A stretch of DNA of 64,000 nt from Bacteroidales bacterium (GTDB lineage Bacteria; Bacteroidota; Bacteroidia; Bacteroidales; UBA932): contig JAEFAI010000008.1 in the NCBI GenBank assembly GCA_016291185.1, positions 14,374 through 78,373 on the forward strand, read 5' to 3'. Under the pieces are notes generated by a model. That model was not told the origin of the DNA. It saw nothing but the letters and a program-made list of their open reading frames with translations, and made no database searches. The number at the start of each line of letters is the position of its first letter. Position 1 is the stretch's first letter. Shown here one piece after another: positions 31,657 through 40,700 of this stretch. Made by a program: the position numbers and the translations under genes.

Positions 31657-32637
31657 TTAACGATACAGGATGCCGTACACGAATTTGTGTATCAGTACGT
31701 AATATAGTTTAACGCCCAGCCAGCAGCGCCTCGCTGCCATGCTCTGCAGCAAATAGGTGTGGGCGGGCAGGGCCGCCCGTTCGCGGGCGCGTCCGTTGGC
31801 TTCCGGGAACCAGGCATACCAGGTTTCGTAATCTTTCCGGTCCGCGCTGATCAGCAGCGGCCGCTTCAGGAAGAGCTTCAGGTCTGCTAAAGCATCTGGA
31901 TAGTCCCGGCAGAAATCCGAACCGGCGAAGCAGCGCTCCACCTCGCGGAAATTGGTCTCGACCTGCGCGCGCTTCTCCGGGCTGAACTGCTTGCTGATGG
32001 ACGCGCTGTTGACCGCGTTGTAGCGATAGAGGGACTCGTGGAGTTGCACGACGTGACGGGCGTTCAGGAAAGCCCGCAGCATGAACTGCATATCCTCGCC
32101 GATATCTGCCCCCGGAATGAAGCGGATGCCGTTCTGCTCGATCAGCTCGCGCCGCACCAGGAACATCCAGAGGTTCCAGCGCATGGTTCCGCCCGTGAGG
32201 TTGCGAAGCGCCTCGATCGGTGCCGTATAATCTGCCTGCCGCATATAGCGCCCATCCTGATTGAGCCCCAGGGTCCAGTCCCAGCCGACGATATCGACTG
32301 TCTGCTCTGTGGTTTCAACGGTTTCGGCTGCCTTCTCCAGCATGCCGGGATCCAGTAGGTCGTCCGCATCTGCGAAGGCCAGATACTCGCCTTCGGCCAT
32401 CTCCAGTGCTCGGTTGCGGGCGGCTGCAGCGCCGCTGTTCTTCTCGGCGCGCAGCAATTTGCACGGCAGTCCGCTCTCCAGGCAGAAGGCCTCCAGCAAG
32501 AATGCGGAACCGTCCGTGCCCGCGTCTTCGGCGAAGATGACCTCGAAGTCGCGGAAGCGCTGTGCCCGGATGCTCTCGAGCGTAGCCGGGAGCGTCTTTT
32601 CGGCGTTATAGACGGGTATGATCAGGCTGATCTTCAT
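31657..32637 (-). CDS. GT2 family glycosyltransferase
   Basis: A 326-residue GT-A enzyme. MKISLIIPVYNAEKTLPATLESI begins the nucleotide-binding fold, EDAGTDGS the second loop, GAAAARNRALEMAEGEYLAFADADDLL carries the DxD metal site, and GEDMQFMLRAF the ED catalytic-base motif. The start at 32637 overlaps the upstream GT14 stop as ATGA; the extension to 32745 has no family similarity. Confidence 0.9.
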   Translation of the reverse strand: MKISLIIPVYNAEKTLPATLESIRAQRFRDFEVIFAEDAGTDGSAFLLEAFCLESGLPCKLLRAEKNSGAAAARNRALEMAEGEYLAFADADDLLDPGMLEKAAETVETTEQTVDIVGWDWTLGLNQDGRYMRQADYTAPIEALRNLTGGTMRWNLWMFLVRRELIEQNGIRFIPGADIGEDMQFMLRAFLNARHVVQLHESLYRYNAVNSASISKQFSPEKRAQVETNFREVERCFAGSDFCRDYPDALADLKLFLKRPLLISADRKDYETWYAWFPEANGRARERAALPAHTYLLQSMAARRCWLGVKLYYVLIHKFVYGILYR

Positions 32638-33485
32638 TTTGTCAAAGCGACAATCTGCTGAATGAACGTCAAATCCGTGCTGTTGAACTTCCGGGCGAAC
32701 AGGGCCGGGGATGCGGCCAGCGTCTCGTAATCGGTTGCGCACCAATCGTAGAGTTCATTGTTCTTCCACCCGATGTGGCGCAGGCAACCTTCGCTGTCCG
32801 AGGCGGTGCTGTATAATTTCTCCCGGAACGGGGAATTCCAGCAGAGTGTCTGCATCACGCTTTCGTCGGGAACAAAGGTATGTGTGAAGGTCTTCTGCGC
32901 CCAAGCTTCCTGGCTCAGGAAATACTGTGCCAGTTGTTCGGTGATGCTGACCCATTGGGAACCTTTGGTAAAAACGGTCTGACGGTTGCGCATGATGCCC
33001 AGCAGCTCCTGGCAGCGGAGGCAGAGGCTCCGGAAGGCGCTGTAAACATTCCGCTTTCGGCTGAAGTGCCTGGGGAACAGGTGCCAGCGCTGCATCCTGC
33101 GGGAGATCTCGGGTGTCATCTCCGTCAGGGTGTAGCCGATGAATTCCTTGCCCTGATTTTCTTCGAAGAAATGGTGAATATAATCCTGGCTCTTGAGTGG
33201 CAGATCGACACCGGAGAGCAGGTGGTAGTAGGCGTACGGCCCTTTCTTCTGTGCTGCTTTGAACAAAGCGTATTCCGCTTCGACCATGGAGTAATCCGCC
33301 CAGCGAATGTCCACACGCTGATTCAGAATCGTAAGGTTCGCCCTCTCCGTGTGCAACTCCGGCAGGATCTTTACTTTCTTGTCGATGTGAACGTATATGT
33401 CGTTCCTCACATCGTCCAGACAGTCAATCAGTGTCTGGAGCAGCCCGAATTCGTGGTGTGCCAGGATGAGGTAGGCGTGTTTCAC
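32634..33485 (-). CDS. GT14-like glycosyltransferase (core-2/I-branching family)
   Basis: A 283-residue protein resembling beta-1,6-N-acetylglucosaminyltransferases: MKHAYLILAHHEFGLLQTLIDCLDD, NDIYVHIDKKV, VEAEYALFKAAQKKGPYAYYHLLSGVDLPLKSQDYIHHFF and FVPDESVMQTLCWNSPF, where the DE of VPDE fits the catalytic position. It may create a branch in the polysaccharide. The start lies 1 nt after the PIN-toxin stop codon, so the toxin-antitoxin cassette is joined to this gene without a gap. Confidence 0.88.
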   Translation of the reverse strand: MKHAYLILAHHEFGLLQTLIDCLDDVRNDIYVHIDKKVKILPELHTERANLTILNQRVDIRWADYSMVEAEYALFKAAQKKGPYAYYHLLSGVDLPLKSQDYIHHFFEENQGKEFIGYTLTEMTPEISRRMQRWHLFPRHFSRKRNVYSAFRSLCLRCQELLGIMRNRQTVFTKGSQWVSITEQLAQYFLSQEAWAQKTFTHTFVPDESVMQTLCWNSPFREKLYSTASDSEGCLRHIGWKNNELYDWCATDYETLAASPALFARKFNSTDLTFIQQIVALTK

Positions 33486-33486
33486 G

Positions 33487-33912
33487 CTAGTCTTGATTTA
33501 GACAACTATTGATGAACTCTCTTGGAGACAAGATGGGCAAATCCGTATATTGTTTAATCTCGGAGTCATTGGAAACAATGACATCACACCAATTATCCAA
33601 GGCGCAGGAAATCTGAGCGGCATCCTCATAATCATTCAGATTGCTTTCATTGACACGATCAATATCATCTGAAGAAATAGATATTGTGTTGACGATGCTG
33701 CAAATGATCTTCATGGCTGCTTTGAAGTCTTGTACAGGCACTTTTTGCCGTTGTGACTGAATATAGGCGGCGTCAATGATCGACTGCGTTGTAAGGACAC
33801 CGGTAATCTTTTTTCTTCTGATCAGTTGTAGAAGCTGAAGAGCCGTGTCATGGCCTTCTCTGGATGAGGAGAGAATATCCAGGAGGATGTTGGTGTCCAA
33901 TAAGGCTGTCAT
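33487..33912 (-). CDS. PIN-domain toxin (VapC-like)
   Basis: A 141-residue PIN-domain RNase. Acidic positions are Asp6 (ALLDTNILLDIL), the E/D pair near DYEDAAQISCALDNWCDVIVSND, and the last SNDSEIKQY strand, forming the usual Mg site. It starts ATGA-overlapped with the upstream ribbon-helix-helix antitoxin, a standard type II order. Base composition is more AT-rich than the flanking glycosyltransferase genes, which suggests separate acquisition. Targets, probably tRNA or rRNA, are unknown. Confidence 0.85.
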   Translation of the reverse strand: MTALLDTNILLDILSSSREGHDTALQLLQLIRRKKITGVLTTQSIIDAAYIQSQRQKVPVQDFKAAMKIICSIVNTISISSDDIDRVNESNLNDYEDAAQISCALDNWCDVIVSNDSEIKQYTDLPILSPREFINSCLNQD

Positions 33913-34169
33913 TTCGAAAGGATGTATGCCAGCTTGGGATCACTCTCAATGAACTCCTTAGAGAGGTTCCCGAAGGTCTCCCCCAGGTGAAGCAAATCTT
34001 GATCAACAATCAAATCCTCTTTCTCAATATGTGGAAAGATGGGGGCGGTAGCTTCTTCAAGAAGTGCTACAACATAGTTGTTCAGAGAGCGCTTCTGCTT
34101 CTTGGCGTTCCTTTTAAGCCGCTCATATAGCGACGAATCCATTCTGATTCCTGCTTGTATTGTGGCCAT
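33909..34169 (-). CDS. Ribbon-helix-helix antitoxin of the PIN toxin
   Basis: An 86-residue protein with an N-terminal ribbon-helix-helix (IQAGIRMDSSLYERLKRNAKKQKRSLNNYVVALLEEA, residues about 4-40) and a toxin-binding tail (LHLGETFGNLSKEFIESDPKLAYILSK). The start 34169 is chosen over a 15-residue hydrophobic extension (MLTLFLIIAIIDIWN) because the -7 element and operator palindrome lie in that extension. It pairs with the downstream PIN toxin, and autorepression through the palindrome at 34183-34196 is likely. Confidence 0.83.
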   Translation of the reverse strand: MATIQAGIRMDSSLYERLKRNAKKQKRSLNNYVVALLEEATAPIFPHIEKEDLIVDQDLLHLGETFGNLSKEFIESDPKLAYILSK

Positions 34170-34173
34170 ATTC

Positions 34174-34196
34174 CAAATATCAATTATTGCAATAAT
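34174..34196 (-). promoter_or_regulatory. Antitoxin promoter/operator
   Basis: A perfect 14-bp palindrome, ATTATTGCAATAAT (34183-34196), directly precedes GATATTTG (34181-34174, one mismatch to TAnnTTTG). The -7-like element ends 4 nt before the antitoxin ATG. The layout suits autorepression by the RHH antitoxin. Confidence 0.6.
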
Positions 34197-34227
34197 AAGG
34201 AAAAGTGTTAACAAAACAATGGGAATG

Positions 34228-35136
34228 TTAACATATTGTGGCCTGCTTAATCATTCTGGCGGCATCCAAAACTCGTCCGAGCGGAGTGCGGTAGAAGCGC
34301 CAGAAGCGCCGCATCTTGCCGGGCTCCCATTCCGCCTTGATATTGCAGGGCAGGCTGTCGTACACCCGCCACCAGGCGCCGAATTTGACGGTGAAGATGT
34401 CCCAAGGCTTGCCGCCGGTGTAGTGGATATTGCCTTTGCGCTGGACGCGGTGCCAGAGCTTTTCGTCGTACTGGCGGACAAAGTCCGGTTTGTACTTGGG
34501 GATGAAGAAAGTGCGGATGCTGTTGTAGAGCGGGCTGAGCGGCAGCACGCGATCCTGGCAGACCTGGTTGAGGGCATCCTGATCCGGGAATTCCAGATAC
34601 GGAACCCGACAGGCCTCCAGCAGCTTCTCCGAAACTTTTTCTTTTCGCATCTGCTCCAGGTTCATCAGCAGGAATCCGGAGTTGAAATAGCGGTCAGGGT
34701 CGCAACCCAGTGCCCGGAAGCGCTCGGCCTGCCCTTCGATCGCGGCTTCATAGACGGCGGCGAGGTAGTTGTCTCCCAGATCCGTTTCCTCCCAAAGCTT
34801 GGCGAGGTCCTGCCGGACGATGATGTCGCAGTCCAGGTAGAGGATGCGGTCCATCTCCGGCAGCAGTTCCGGCAGCAACAGGCGCAGCGACGCGGCTTCG
34901 GTGTAGCGCGGATCGGTATAGATGCCCTCCAGACGCCCTTTCAGTGGGATGAATTCCAGCGACAGCCGCTTCTCGTCCAGCCAGGCCAGTTTGTCCTTCA
35001 TCCGGTCCGGAATCTCCTCCGAGAGCAGACACACGACGTGAAACCGTCCTCTCGGGCTGGCAATCAGCACCGAGCGGAGCAGGGTGGCCGCCTGGACGAA
35101 GTAGTTGGGCGTAAAGGCGATAGCGAGGTGAATCAT
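34228..35136 (-). CDS. GT8 family glycosyltransferase
   Basis: A 302-residue GT8 (LgtC/glycogenin-like) enzyme. MIHLAIAFTPNYFVQAATLLRSVL opens the fold, MDRILYLDCDIIVRQDLAKLWE carries the DxD metal site (DCD), YFNSGFLLMNLEQMR and FPDQDALNQVC are conserved acceptor and catalytic segments, and HYTGGKPWD closes the active site. It most likely transfers glucose or galactose. The start overlaps the upstream acyltransferase gene by 4 nt; the toxin-antitoxin cassette follows after 58 nt. Confidence 0.92.
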   Translation of the reverse strand: MIHLAIAFTPNYFVQAATLLRSVLIASPRGRFHVVCLLSEEIPDRMKDKLAWLDEKRLSLEFIPLKGRLEGIYTDPRYTEAASLRLLLPELLPEMDRILYLDCDIIVRQDLAKLWEETDLGDNYLAAVYEAAIEGQAERFRALGCDPDRYFNSGFLLMNLEQMRKEKVSEKLLEACRVPYLEFPDQDALNQVCQDRVLPLSPLYNSIRTFFIPKYKPDFVRQYDEKLWHRVQRKGNIHYTGGKPWDIFTVKFGAWWRVYDSLPCNIKAEWEPGKMRRFWRFYRTPLGRVLDAARMIKQATIC

Positions 35137-36239
35137 TTGTGGTCAGTCCGCCATCCGCAGGCAATCGCCAGCGTCTTGGGCATGATTCGTTTGAGCAGGT
35201 AGAACAGGGCAAGACAGATCGCACCGGCAACGACCGGAACAAACAGATAGGAAATCCATCTGGCTGTTAAAGTCTGTCCGAAAACGCGCAGGAACAATCC
35301 CTTGGTCCAGCCAAGAATATAGATTTCATGCGCGGCATAGATAAAGAAAACGGTTTCTGTTAGTTTCGACATCAAATCCCGGTAACATTTGTGCTCGTAT
35401 AAGCGATCGCAAATATTCAGGAATGTAATCATGCCGGAAGGAATGAAGAGCAGCCGGAAGAATTTATCATAGTCGTACTCGCCGCCATGGAAGGATGTGG
35501 CCAGCGGCAACAGGAAGAATGCGATCGCCGCTGCCGGATACTTCAGTGCGCGGCAGAAGACGACGATGTTGTCCTTGCGTATGCTCATCCAGGCGCCCAT
35601 TCCGAACAGGGAGAGGCTCAGGAACAGGAAGAAATCGACCTTGAAAGAACTGAGGTACAGCAGCAGGATGACCGCCAGCGAGACCCAGGGCCATTTCTTG
35701 ATGGGATAGTAGAATGCCGGTGCCAGCAGGGACAGGACGATCAGATCCCGTAGGTACCAAAGCGGGAAATCAATCGGACCGGTGATGAACCAGAAGAGCG
35801 GGCCCTGACGGACGGGGCCCATCTGATCGCTGGTGATGGGGATGCCCACCCGGTTGAATAGCCAGGTGACCAACAGGATCATCAGGACACAGAGCAGATT
35901 CCAGAACAGGTGCGGGATGAGGATGGAGTGGACGCGCCGGTTCCATTTCCCGACGATCCATTGCTTCCCGAACTGTCCTTCTTCCAGGTTGTAGAAGAAC
36001 AGGTATCCCGAGAAGAAGAAAAACCAGGCCACGGCGATGGCGCAGAAGAAGTGCGAGAACATCTCCGTGAGGAAGTGGAAAATGTTGGCGCTGTCCATCG
36101 ACAGCATCATCGGAGCGTTATTGGTTCGGACGGAGTGCTCGTAGAGTACAAGGACGATTAACGGGAAACGCATCGTCTTGATGAGTTGGGACTGCCGGTG
36201 GTCATCCCAGTCCCGGATTTTTTTGAACCACTCTATCAT
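35133..36239 (-). CDS. Membrane acyltransferase 3 family protein
   Basis: A 368-residue polytopic protein with about 10 helices. MRFPLIVLVLYEHSVR has the helix-1 His (YEHSV), AWFFFFSGYLFFYN the second motif, and FPLWYLRDLIVLSLLAPAFYY the W-x-x-RDL motif. It is the second of three capsule O-acyltransferase candidates, closely related in layout to 38607-39689. It lies between GT8 and GT2 genes, with 4-nt overlaps on both sides. Confidence 0.88.
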   Translation of the reverse strand: MIEWFKKIRDWDDHRQSQLIKTMRFPLIVLVLYEHSVRTNNAPMMLSMDSANIFHFLTEMFSHFFCAIAVAWFFFFSGYLFFYNLEEGQFGKQWIVGKWNRRVHSILIPHLFWNLLCVLMILLVTWLFNRVGIPITSDQMGPVRQGPLFWFITGPIDFPLWYLRDLIVLSLLAPAFYYPIKKWPWVSLAVILLLYLSSFKVDFFLFLSLSLFGMGAWMSIRKDNIVVFCRALKYPAAAIAFFLLPLATSFHGGEYDYDKFFRLLFIPSGMITFLNICDRLYEHKCYRDLMSKLTETVFFIYAAHEIYILGWTKGLFLRVFGQTLTARWISYLFVPVVAGAICLALFYLLKRIMPKTLAIACGWRTDHK

Positions 36240-37180
36240 TGCGCGCGGAATAATCTGTGTTTGAACCAGCGGAGTACCATCATGGCTTTGTCTTTAGCGG
36301 AGGCAAGCCTGCAGTAGGGCAGGTATTCCGGGAGCTTCTTGAGCGGAAGATATTGGAGTACAAGATGGAAATACTCGAATACGACCTTACGGTGAAGGTA
36401 TTCCGGTGTTACAATCGCGAAGAATTCCTGATCCTTGGGGTTGTCCGGGCGTTCGTAGTCAAGCGCCTGGAGCCATTCGGACAACTGGGACAGGGCTTCC
36501 AGCTTCTCCTTGAAGCGGGATGAATCGGCCGAAAGATGCGTGGTTGACTGGCGAAAACAGAACAGCATTTCGGACGTATTGGCAACACCGTTTCGGGATA
36601 ATGCAATGGGGGTGGCTATGTCAGAGCCGAAAGCACAGGGAAAGTCAATGAATCCGCCCATTTCCAGCAAGGCCGTCCGTTTGAAGGCGAAATTTCCGAT
36701 GCAAGTGAAGGACCGTCCTGTGACCCACCAGTTTAGGTATTCGTATTTGTTGGTAAACTCCGGGAGGATGCTATCATCCCAAAGGTGTTTCCCCTCCTCG
36801 TCAATCTGTTCTACTGATGAGTGAATCAAATCTACTTCGGGATATTTGTTCGCTAAGCGGATACACTCTACACAGAAAGTGGGTTTGTATACATCGTCAT
36901 CGGCCGCCAGAACGATATAGTCCCCTGTGGCAAAGGTGATGCAGTGGTTCCATTGTTTGACCAGATTCTTCCTGCCCAGATTTTTCTCGTTGCGGACATA
37001 TCTGATACGAGAGTCGCCGAAACTCTCAACAATCTCCCGAAGCGGTTCTGGGGAACAGTCATCTATAACGACCAACTCCCAATCCGAAGCCGTTTGGGCG
37101 ACGATGCTCCCGATGGCTTGATGGAGATATTGCCCTTTCCAAGCTGGAAGGATAAATGAAAGTTTTGTGCTGTTATTCAC
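36236..37180 (-). CDS. GT2 family glycosyltransferase
   Basis: A 314-residue GT-A enzyme: LSFILPAWKGQYLHQAIGSIVAQT, VVIDDCSPEPLREIVESFGDSRIRYVRNEKNLG, TFATGDYIVLAADDDVY (acidic metal site) and FGSDIATPIAL. Base composition is less GC-rich than the flanking housekeeping genes, typical for recently exchanged capsule genes. Sugar specificity unknown. Confidence 0.9.
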   Translation of the reverse strand: MNNSTKLSFILPAWKGQYLHQAIGSIVAQTASDWELVVIDDCSPEPLREIVESFGDSRIRYVRNEKNLGRKNLVKQWNHCITFATGDYIVLAADDDVYKPTFCVECIRLANKYPEVDLIHSSVEQIDEEGKHLWDDSILPEFTNKYEYLNWWVTGRSFTCIGNFAFKRTALLEMGGFIDFPCAFGSDIATPIALSRNGVANTSEMLFCFRQSTTHLSADSSRFKEKLEALSQLSEWLQALDYERPDNPKDQEFFAIVTPEYLHRKVVFEYFHLVLQYLPLKKLPEYLPYCRLASAKDKAMMVLRWFKHRLFRAQ

Positions 37181-37190
37181 GGCGAGTGAC

Positions 37191-38111
37191 TCAGTTGTGT
37201 TTCAGCCTATTAATGGGGATGGAAACCCCATGAAGTTTGAGCATTACCAATGCTTTGACATGCAGGGGAAACCCTTTTGCTGCCTGGATATTCTTCTTAA
37301 AAGGACTGAAATCTATTTTGAAATCAGGGCTTAGGTCGGGGCGTTTCAAGTAGTCGTAGGCAATATGCAGGACGGCATTATCAAAGGCTGCTTGGGCGGG
37401 CGAAACGTCGTACTCTTTCTGAAACAAGACGAGTGGAAGCAGACGCTGTTTAGCCGTGATTCCGGTGTTGGTAATTGATCCGGTATTCTGCGTCAAGTCA
37501 TATTGATAAAACGCTTCTCCAACATAGGCGGCTTTAATCTTGGGATTACATGCCAAGACCTTCAATATGAACAAATGATCCTCTCCGGCATTGATCCCTT
37601 CGATAAAACGGATACCCGGTTCCTTGAAACAAGATGTGCGAATTAGCTTGTTCCATAGAGGACAAAGATAAAACATGGCGCCTAACAGTTTTTCCCACTT
37701 TAAAGATGCAGGCTGTTGCTTCCAGTACTCGACCTTAGAGCCTCGAATCAAGTTGAAGTCGCAAATGACCAGATCGGCTTTTTCTTGTATGGCGGATTGA
37801 TGCATTCGTTGTAGCATGTCGGGTAGAATGTAGTCATCTGCGTCCACAAAGAGCGTGTATTCACCACGTACCTGTTCGATGCCGTCTTGACGAGCTGCCG
37901 CTACGCCACCATTTTTCTTGTGCAAAACTGTAAACCTGCTATCTTGGGTAGCATAGCCGTCTGCAATTTGACCCGTGGCGTCCTTGCTGCCGTCATTAAT
38001 AATTAAGACCTCGAAATCCTGAAAACTCTGAGCAACAATACTGTTCAAGCATCGTTGAAGGGTTTTTTCGGCGTTGTAAGCCGGGATGATGATAGAAATG
38101 GCAGGTTTCAT
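37191..38111 (-). CDS. GT2 family glycosyltransferase
   Basis: A 306-residue GT-A enzyme: AISIIIPAYNAEKTLQRCLNSIVAQSFQDFEVLIINDGSKD, GVAAARQDGIEQVRGEYTLFVDADDYIL (DxD) and GEDHLFILKVLACN (ED motif). It is paralogous to the gene at 39693-40700, sharing VAAxRQxG, DADDY and the mid-domain layout. It is AT-richer than average for the window. It overlaps the hexapeptide acyltransferase gene by 4 nt. Confidence 0.9.
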   Translation of the reverse strand: MKPAISIIIPAYNAEKTLQRCLNSIVAQSFQDFEVLIINDGSKDATGQIADGYATQDSRFTVLHKKNGGVAAARQDGIEQVRGEYTLFVDADDYILPDMLQRMHQSAIQEKADLVICDFNLIRGSKVEYWKQQPASLKWEKLLGAMFYLCPLWNKLIRTSCFKEPGIRFIEGINAGEDHLFILKVLACNPKIKAAYVGEAFYQYDLTQNTGSITNTGITAKQRLLPLVLFQKEYDVSPAQAAFDNAVLHIAYDYLKRPDLSPDFKIDFSPFKKNIQAAKGFPLHVKALVMLKLHGVSIPINRLKHN

Positions 38112-38602
38112 ACCTCTTTTTTGCCAATTTCTCGAGCGGGGACACCAACCACTGTGACGCCGGGCGTCAAAACATCTTTGACAACCACAGCGCCGGCGCC
38201 GATTCGCACATTGTCAGCGATCCGGATGCCGCCGATAATCTGAGCGTTCTGCCCAATATCCACGTTGTCTCCGATGACGGGGGAGTCGTCGGGGTAGCCG
38301 CCGTCGCTGCCGATGCAGCAGTTGCCGTGGATGATACAGCCCTTGCCGATGCGGGCTTTCGGATTCACGATCACAGAACCGAAATGCTCTAGGTGCAGGT
38401 CCTCGGCGAAGCATCCCGCACTGATGATGAAGCCCAGCCGGGAGCCGAGGCGGTTCTTGCGCCTACGATACCAGAAGCAGAGCAGTTTGTTCGGCGTGGT
38501 AAAGGTGTATTTCTCCTCTTGACGAAGAAAACGTAGGTACCGCTTGATGTAGTACATCTCGGGGCGGATCCACCATTCGAGGAATCGTTCTTTCAGGGTC
38601 AT
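38108..38602 (-). CDS. Left-handed beta-helix serine/sugar O-acetyltransferase-like protein
   Basis: A 164-residue hexapeptide-repeat acyltransferase related to CysE and colanic-acid acetyltransferases. Imperfect hexapeptide repeats run from about residue 80: ARIGKGCIIHGNCCIGSDGG, PVIGDNVDIGQNAQIIGGIRIADNVRIGAGAVVVKDVL, with terminal GVPAREIGK. The catalytic His is probably in IIHGNC. It would use acetyl-CoA in the cytosol to acetylate a sugar of the repeat unit. It is a soluble complement to the three membrane acyltransferases. Confidence 0.85.
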   Translation of the reverse strand: MTLKERFLEWWIRPEMYYIKRYLRFLRQEEKYTFTTPNKLLCFWYRRRKNRLGSRLGFIISAGCFAEDLHLEHFGSVIVNPKARIGKGCIIHGNCCIGSDGGYPDDSPVIGDNVDIGQNAQIIGGIRIADNVRIGAGAVVVKDVLTPGVTVVGVPAREIGKKEV

Positions 38603-38606
38603 GGGC

Positions 38607-39689
38607 TTATGAATATGATGGCTTTATTATTCGGTTGCCGGTCAGCAGGGCCGTGGTGCGGGGGATCAGCCGTTCCATCAGGAAGAGCAGTCCCAGACAG
38701 ATTCCGACAGCTAGCGCCGGCGTCAGGAAAAACTCCACGCAGGGCCAGAAAGCTCCGCTGTTAGGCAGGAGAGTATAGGCCAGCGGTCGGGCGAAGTTGT
38801 GCAGAATTAGGATTTCGTGGGCAGCGAAAATAAAGAAACTGCTCCGGGCCAGGAAGGGATGGACACGTATCCGATCTTGCTGCAGTAGATGTGCGGTCGC
38901 ACAAAAAGCGGCCGCAATACCGCAGAACAAGAACAAATTCTTGGCCAGACGCCGCCAGTATTCATTGTCAAACAAGGTGCACAGTGCAATCAGGAAAACC
39001 ACTGAGAATAAGTAAAAAACGACTCTTCTGGGCCAAAGCGTTTCAACGACATTCTTGCGCTGCAGCTGGAACGCGCAGCCCGTGAGGTAGAAAACGAACC
39101 CTTCCGGAATAATGCCCGGCACAAACAGGAAGAAAACGGCAATCGCCAGAGCACCGAATCCCCGGGTCCAACGTAAAAACAGATGAATCAAGGGGGTGAG
39201 CAGGGTGAACAACATCAGATCCCGGATGAACCAGAGCGGCGGGTCGCAAGGTGCGGAGCGCACGCCCAGCGGAATATCTCCGTTCGTGCCCCAGAACAAG
39301 CGGAGTCCGCCATTGTTGAGGAAATGCTCTTGCAGGCTGATCCCGTCTCCCTGGAGTCTTGCAAATCCCCAGTAAGCAAAGAATGCAATCAGGTTCCATA
39401 AGAGATAGGGGACCAGTAATGTCCTGCCCCGGCTCTTGATCTTGCGCGTCCATTCTCCCCAGGACCAATCCTGCAACTTGTTGAAGAACAGGTATCCGGA
39501 GATAAAGAAGAAGCAGGGGACTGCCAGGCGGCAAAGGCCCTCCTGGAAGACAATCAGGCACGTTCGAAGCGGTCCGGTGGCGTCATCCATCAGCGTCAGG
39601 CCGTGGTGCAGCATCACGACGGCAACCGCCATCGGGAAACGCAGGGCGTCAATGGCCTTTGATTGTAGGATTGTCCAGTCCTTCTGCAT
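38607..39689 (-). CDS. Membrane acyltransferase 3 family protein
   Basis: A 360-residue polytopic protein. IDALRFPMAVAVVMLHHGLTL holds the helix-1 His (LHHG), LAVPCFFFISGYLFFNKL the second motif, and PPLWFIRDLMLFTLLTPLIHLFL the W-F-I-RDL motif. It is the first acyltransferase-3 of the operon in transcription order and is paralogous to 35133-36239. It likely O-acetylates the glycan at the membrane. Confidence 0.88.
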   Translation of the reverse strand: MQKDWTILQSKAIDALRFPMAVAVVMLHHGLTLMDDATGPLRTCLIVFQEGLCRLAVPCFFFISGYLFFNKLQDWSWGEWTRKIKSRGRTLLVPYLLWNLIAFFAYWGFARLQGDGISLQEHFLNNGGLRLFWGTNGDIPLGVRSAPCDPPLWFIRDLMLFTLLTPLIHLFLRWTRGFGALAIAVFFLFVPGIIPEGFVFYLTGCAFQLQRKNVVETLWPRRVVFYLFSVVFLIALCTLFDNEYWRRLAKNLFLFCGIAAAFCATAHLLQQDRIRVHPFLARSSFFIFAAHEILILHNFARPLAYTLLPNSGAFWPCVEFFLTPALAVGICLGLLFLMERLIPRTTALLTGNRIIKPSYS

Positions 39690-39692
39690 GAT

Positions 39693-40700
39693 CTACACGT
39701 GAGCGCGGAGTTTGTCAAACATGATCGTGGGAATTGCAATCCATTTGAAGGCAGTTGCAAAGTGAATCCCTCTACGAAGAGCCATTAACACTAAGGTTTT
39801 TCGGTACCCGTTTGTAGAATACAGCTTTATCCCATTCTGAAATGACATAAACAGACGATGGAATTCATGGTGGCTCAGTTTGTCCTCCTTTGCTTTCCAG
39901 AAAGCGTCAAACGCCAGCTCTAATACAAAATTGTAAAAGGATGGACCGTAAATATCCATGTTTGGCTCCAGCTCGTTAATCAAAACCTGATAAGAATCAG
40001 CCGTTCGTTTGAAAATGGTCTTTCTATCGAGGATTTTGGAAAGGGAAACGGGATTGACAGCATCGTCATAGTGTATTAACACCTTATCTAAGTGGCTGAT
40101 TATTAGGTTGTCATTATGCCTAATGCTGCGATTTAATAAACATGTTAAAAAGAAACGGTCTTCCGCCAGTTGTAAATACTGCGGGAACCGCAAATCATAG
40201 CGTTTGATCAGTTCTGTTCGGATGAGCCGATTCCATAGAGCTGATGTTTCCCATGAAAACATCCTTTTGATCAAAGCCTCCGCAGACAGGTCTTCTGCGA
40301 AATAGTCCATCTTGTGTGCCCCAGAAAGCGTAATCCTTTCGGCATCGCAAATGACGATATCTGCACAATCTGCTATCGCGGTATTATATAATAATTCATA
40401 CGCCCGCGGTTCTGCATAATCATCAGCGTCAAGATGAATGAAGAAATCTCCGTGAATGTGCTCGTGCCCGAACTGGCGTGTCGCCGAGACGCCCTCATTT
40501 GTCTTGTGAAACACCAGATAACGGCTGTCCCGCATTGCGTATTCGTCCAAAATGGATGCGCTTTGGTCCGTGCTACCATCGTCAATACATAAAAACTCGA
40601 TGTCTGACAGTGTTTGGGTAGCCAAGCTATCCAAACAACGGCGAAGAGTTTTCTCCGCATTATATACTGCCACGATGACCGAGACCTTAGGGTGTGCCAT
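39693..40700 (-). CDS. GT2 family glycosyltransferase
   Basis: A 335-residue GT-A enzyme: KVSVIVAVYNAEKTLRRCLDSLATQTLSDIEFLCIDDGSTDQS, GVSATRQFGHEHIHGDFFIHLDADDYAE (DxD) and LQLAEDRFFLTCLLN (ED). Noticeably AT-rich. Its start codon overlaps the stop of the pyruvyl transferase (TAATG), indicating coupling. Confidence 0.9.
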   Translation of the reverse strand: MAHPKVSVIVAVYNAEKTLRRCLDSLATQTLSDIEFLCIDDGSTDQSASILDEYAMRDSRYLVFHKTNEGVSATRQFGHEHIHGDFFIHLDADDYAEPRAYELLYNTAIADCADIVICDAERITLSGAHKMDYFAEDLSAEALIKRMFSWETSALWNRLIRTELIKRYDLRFPQYLQLAEDRFFLTCLLNRSIRHNDNLIISHLDKVLIHYDDAVNPVSLSKILDRKTIFKRTADSYQVLINELEPNMDIYGPSFYNFVLELAFDAFWKAKEDKLSHHEFHRLFMSFQNGIKLYSTNGYRKTLVLMALRRGIHFATAFKWIAIPTIMFDKLRAHV

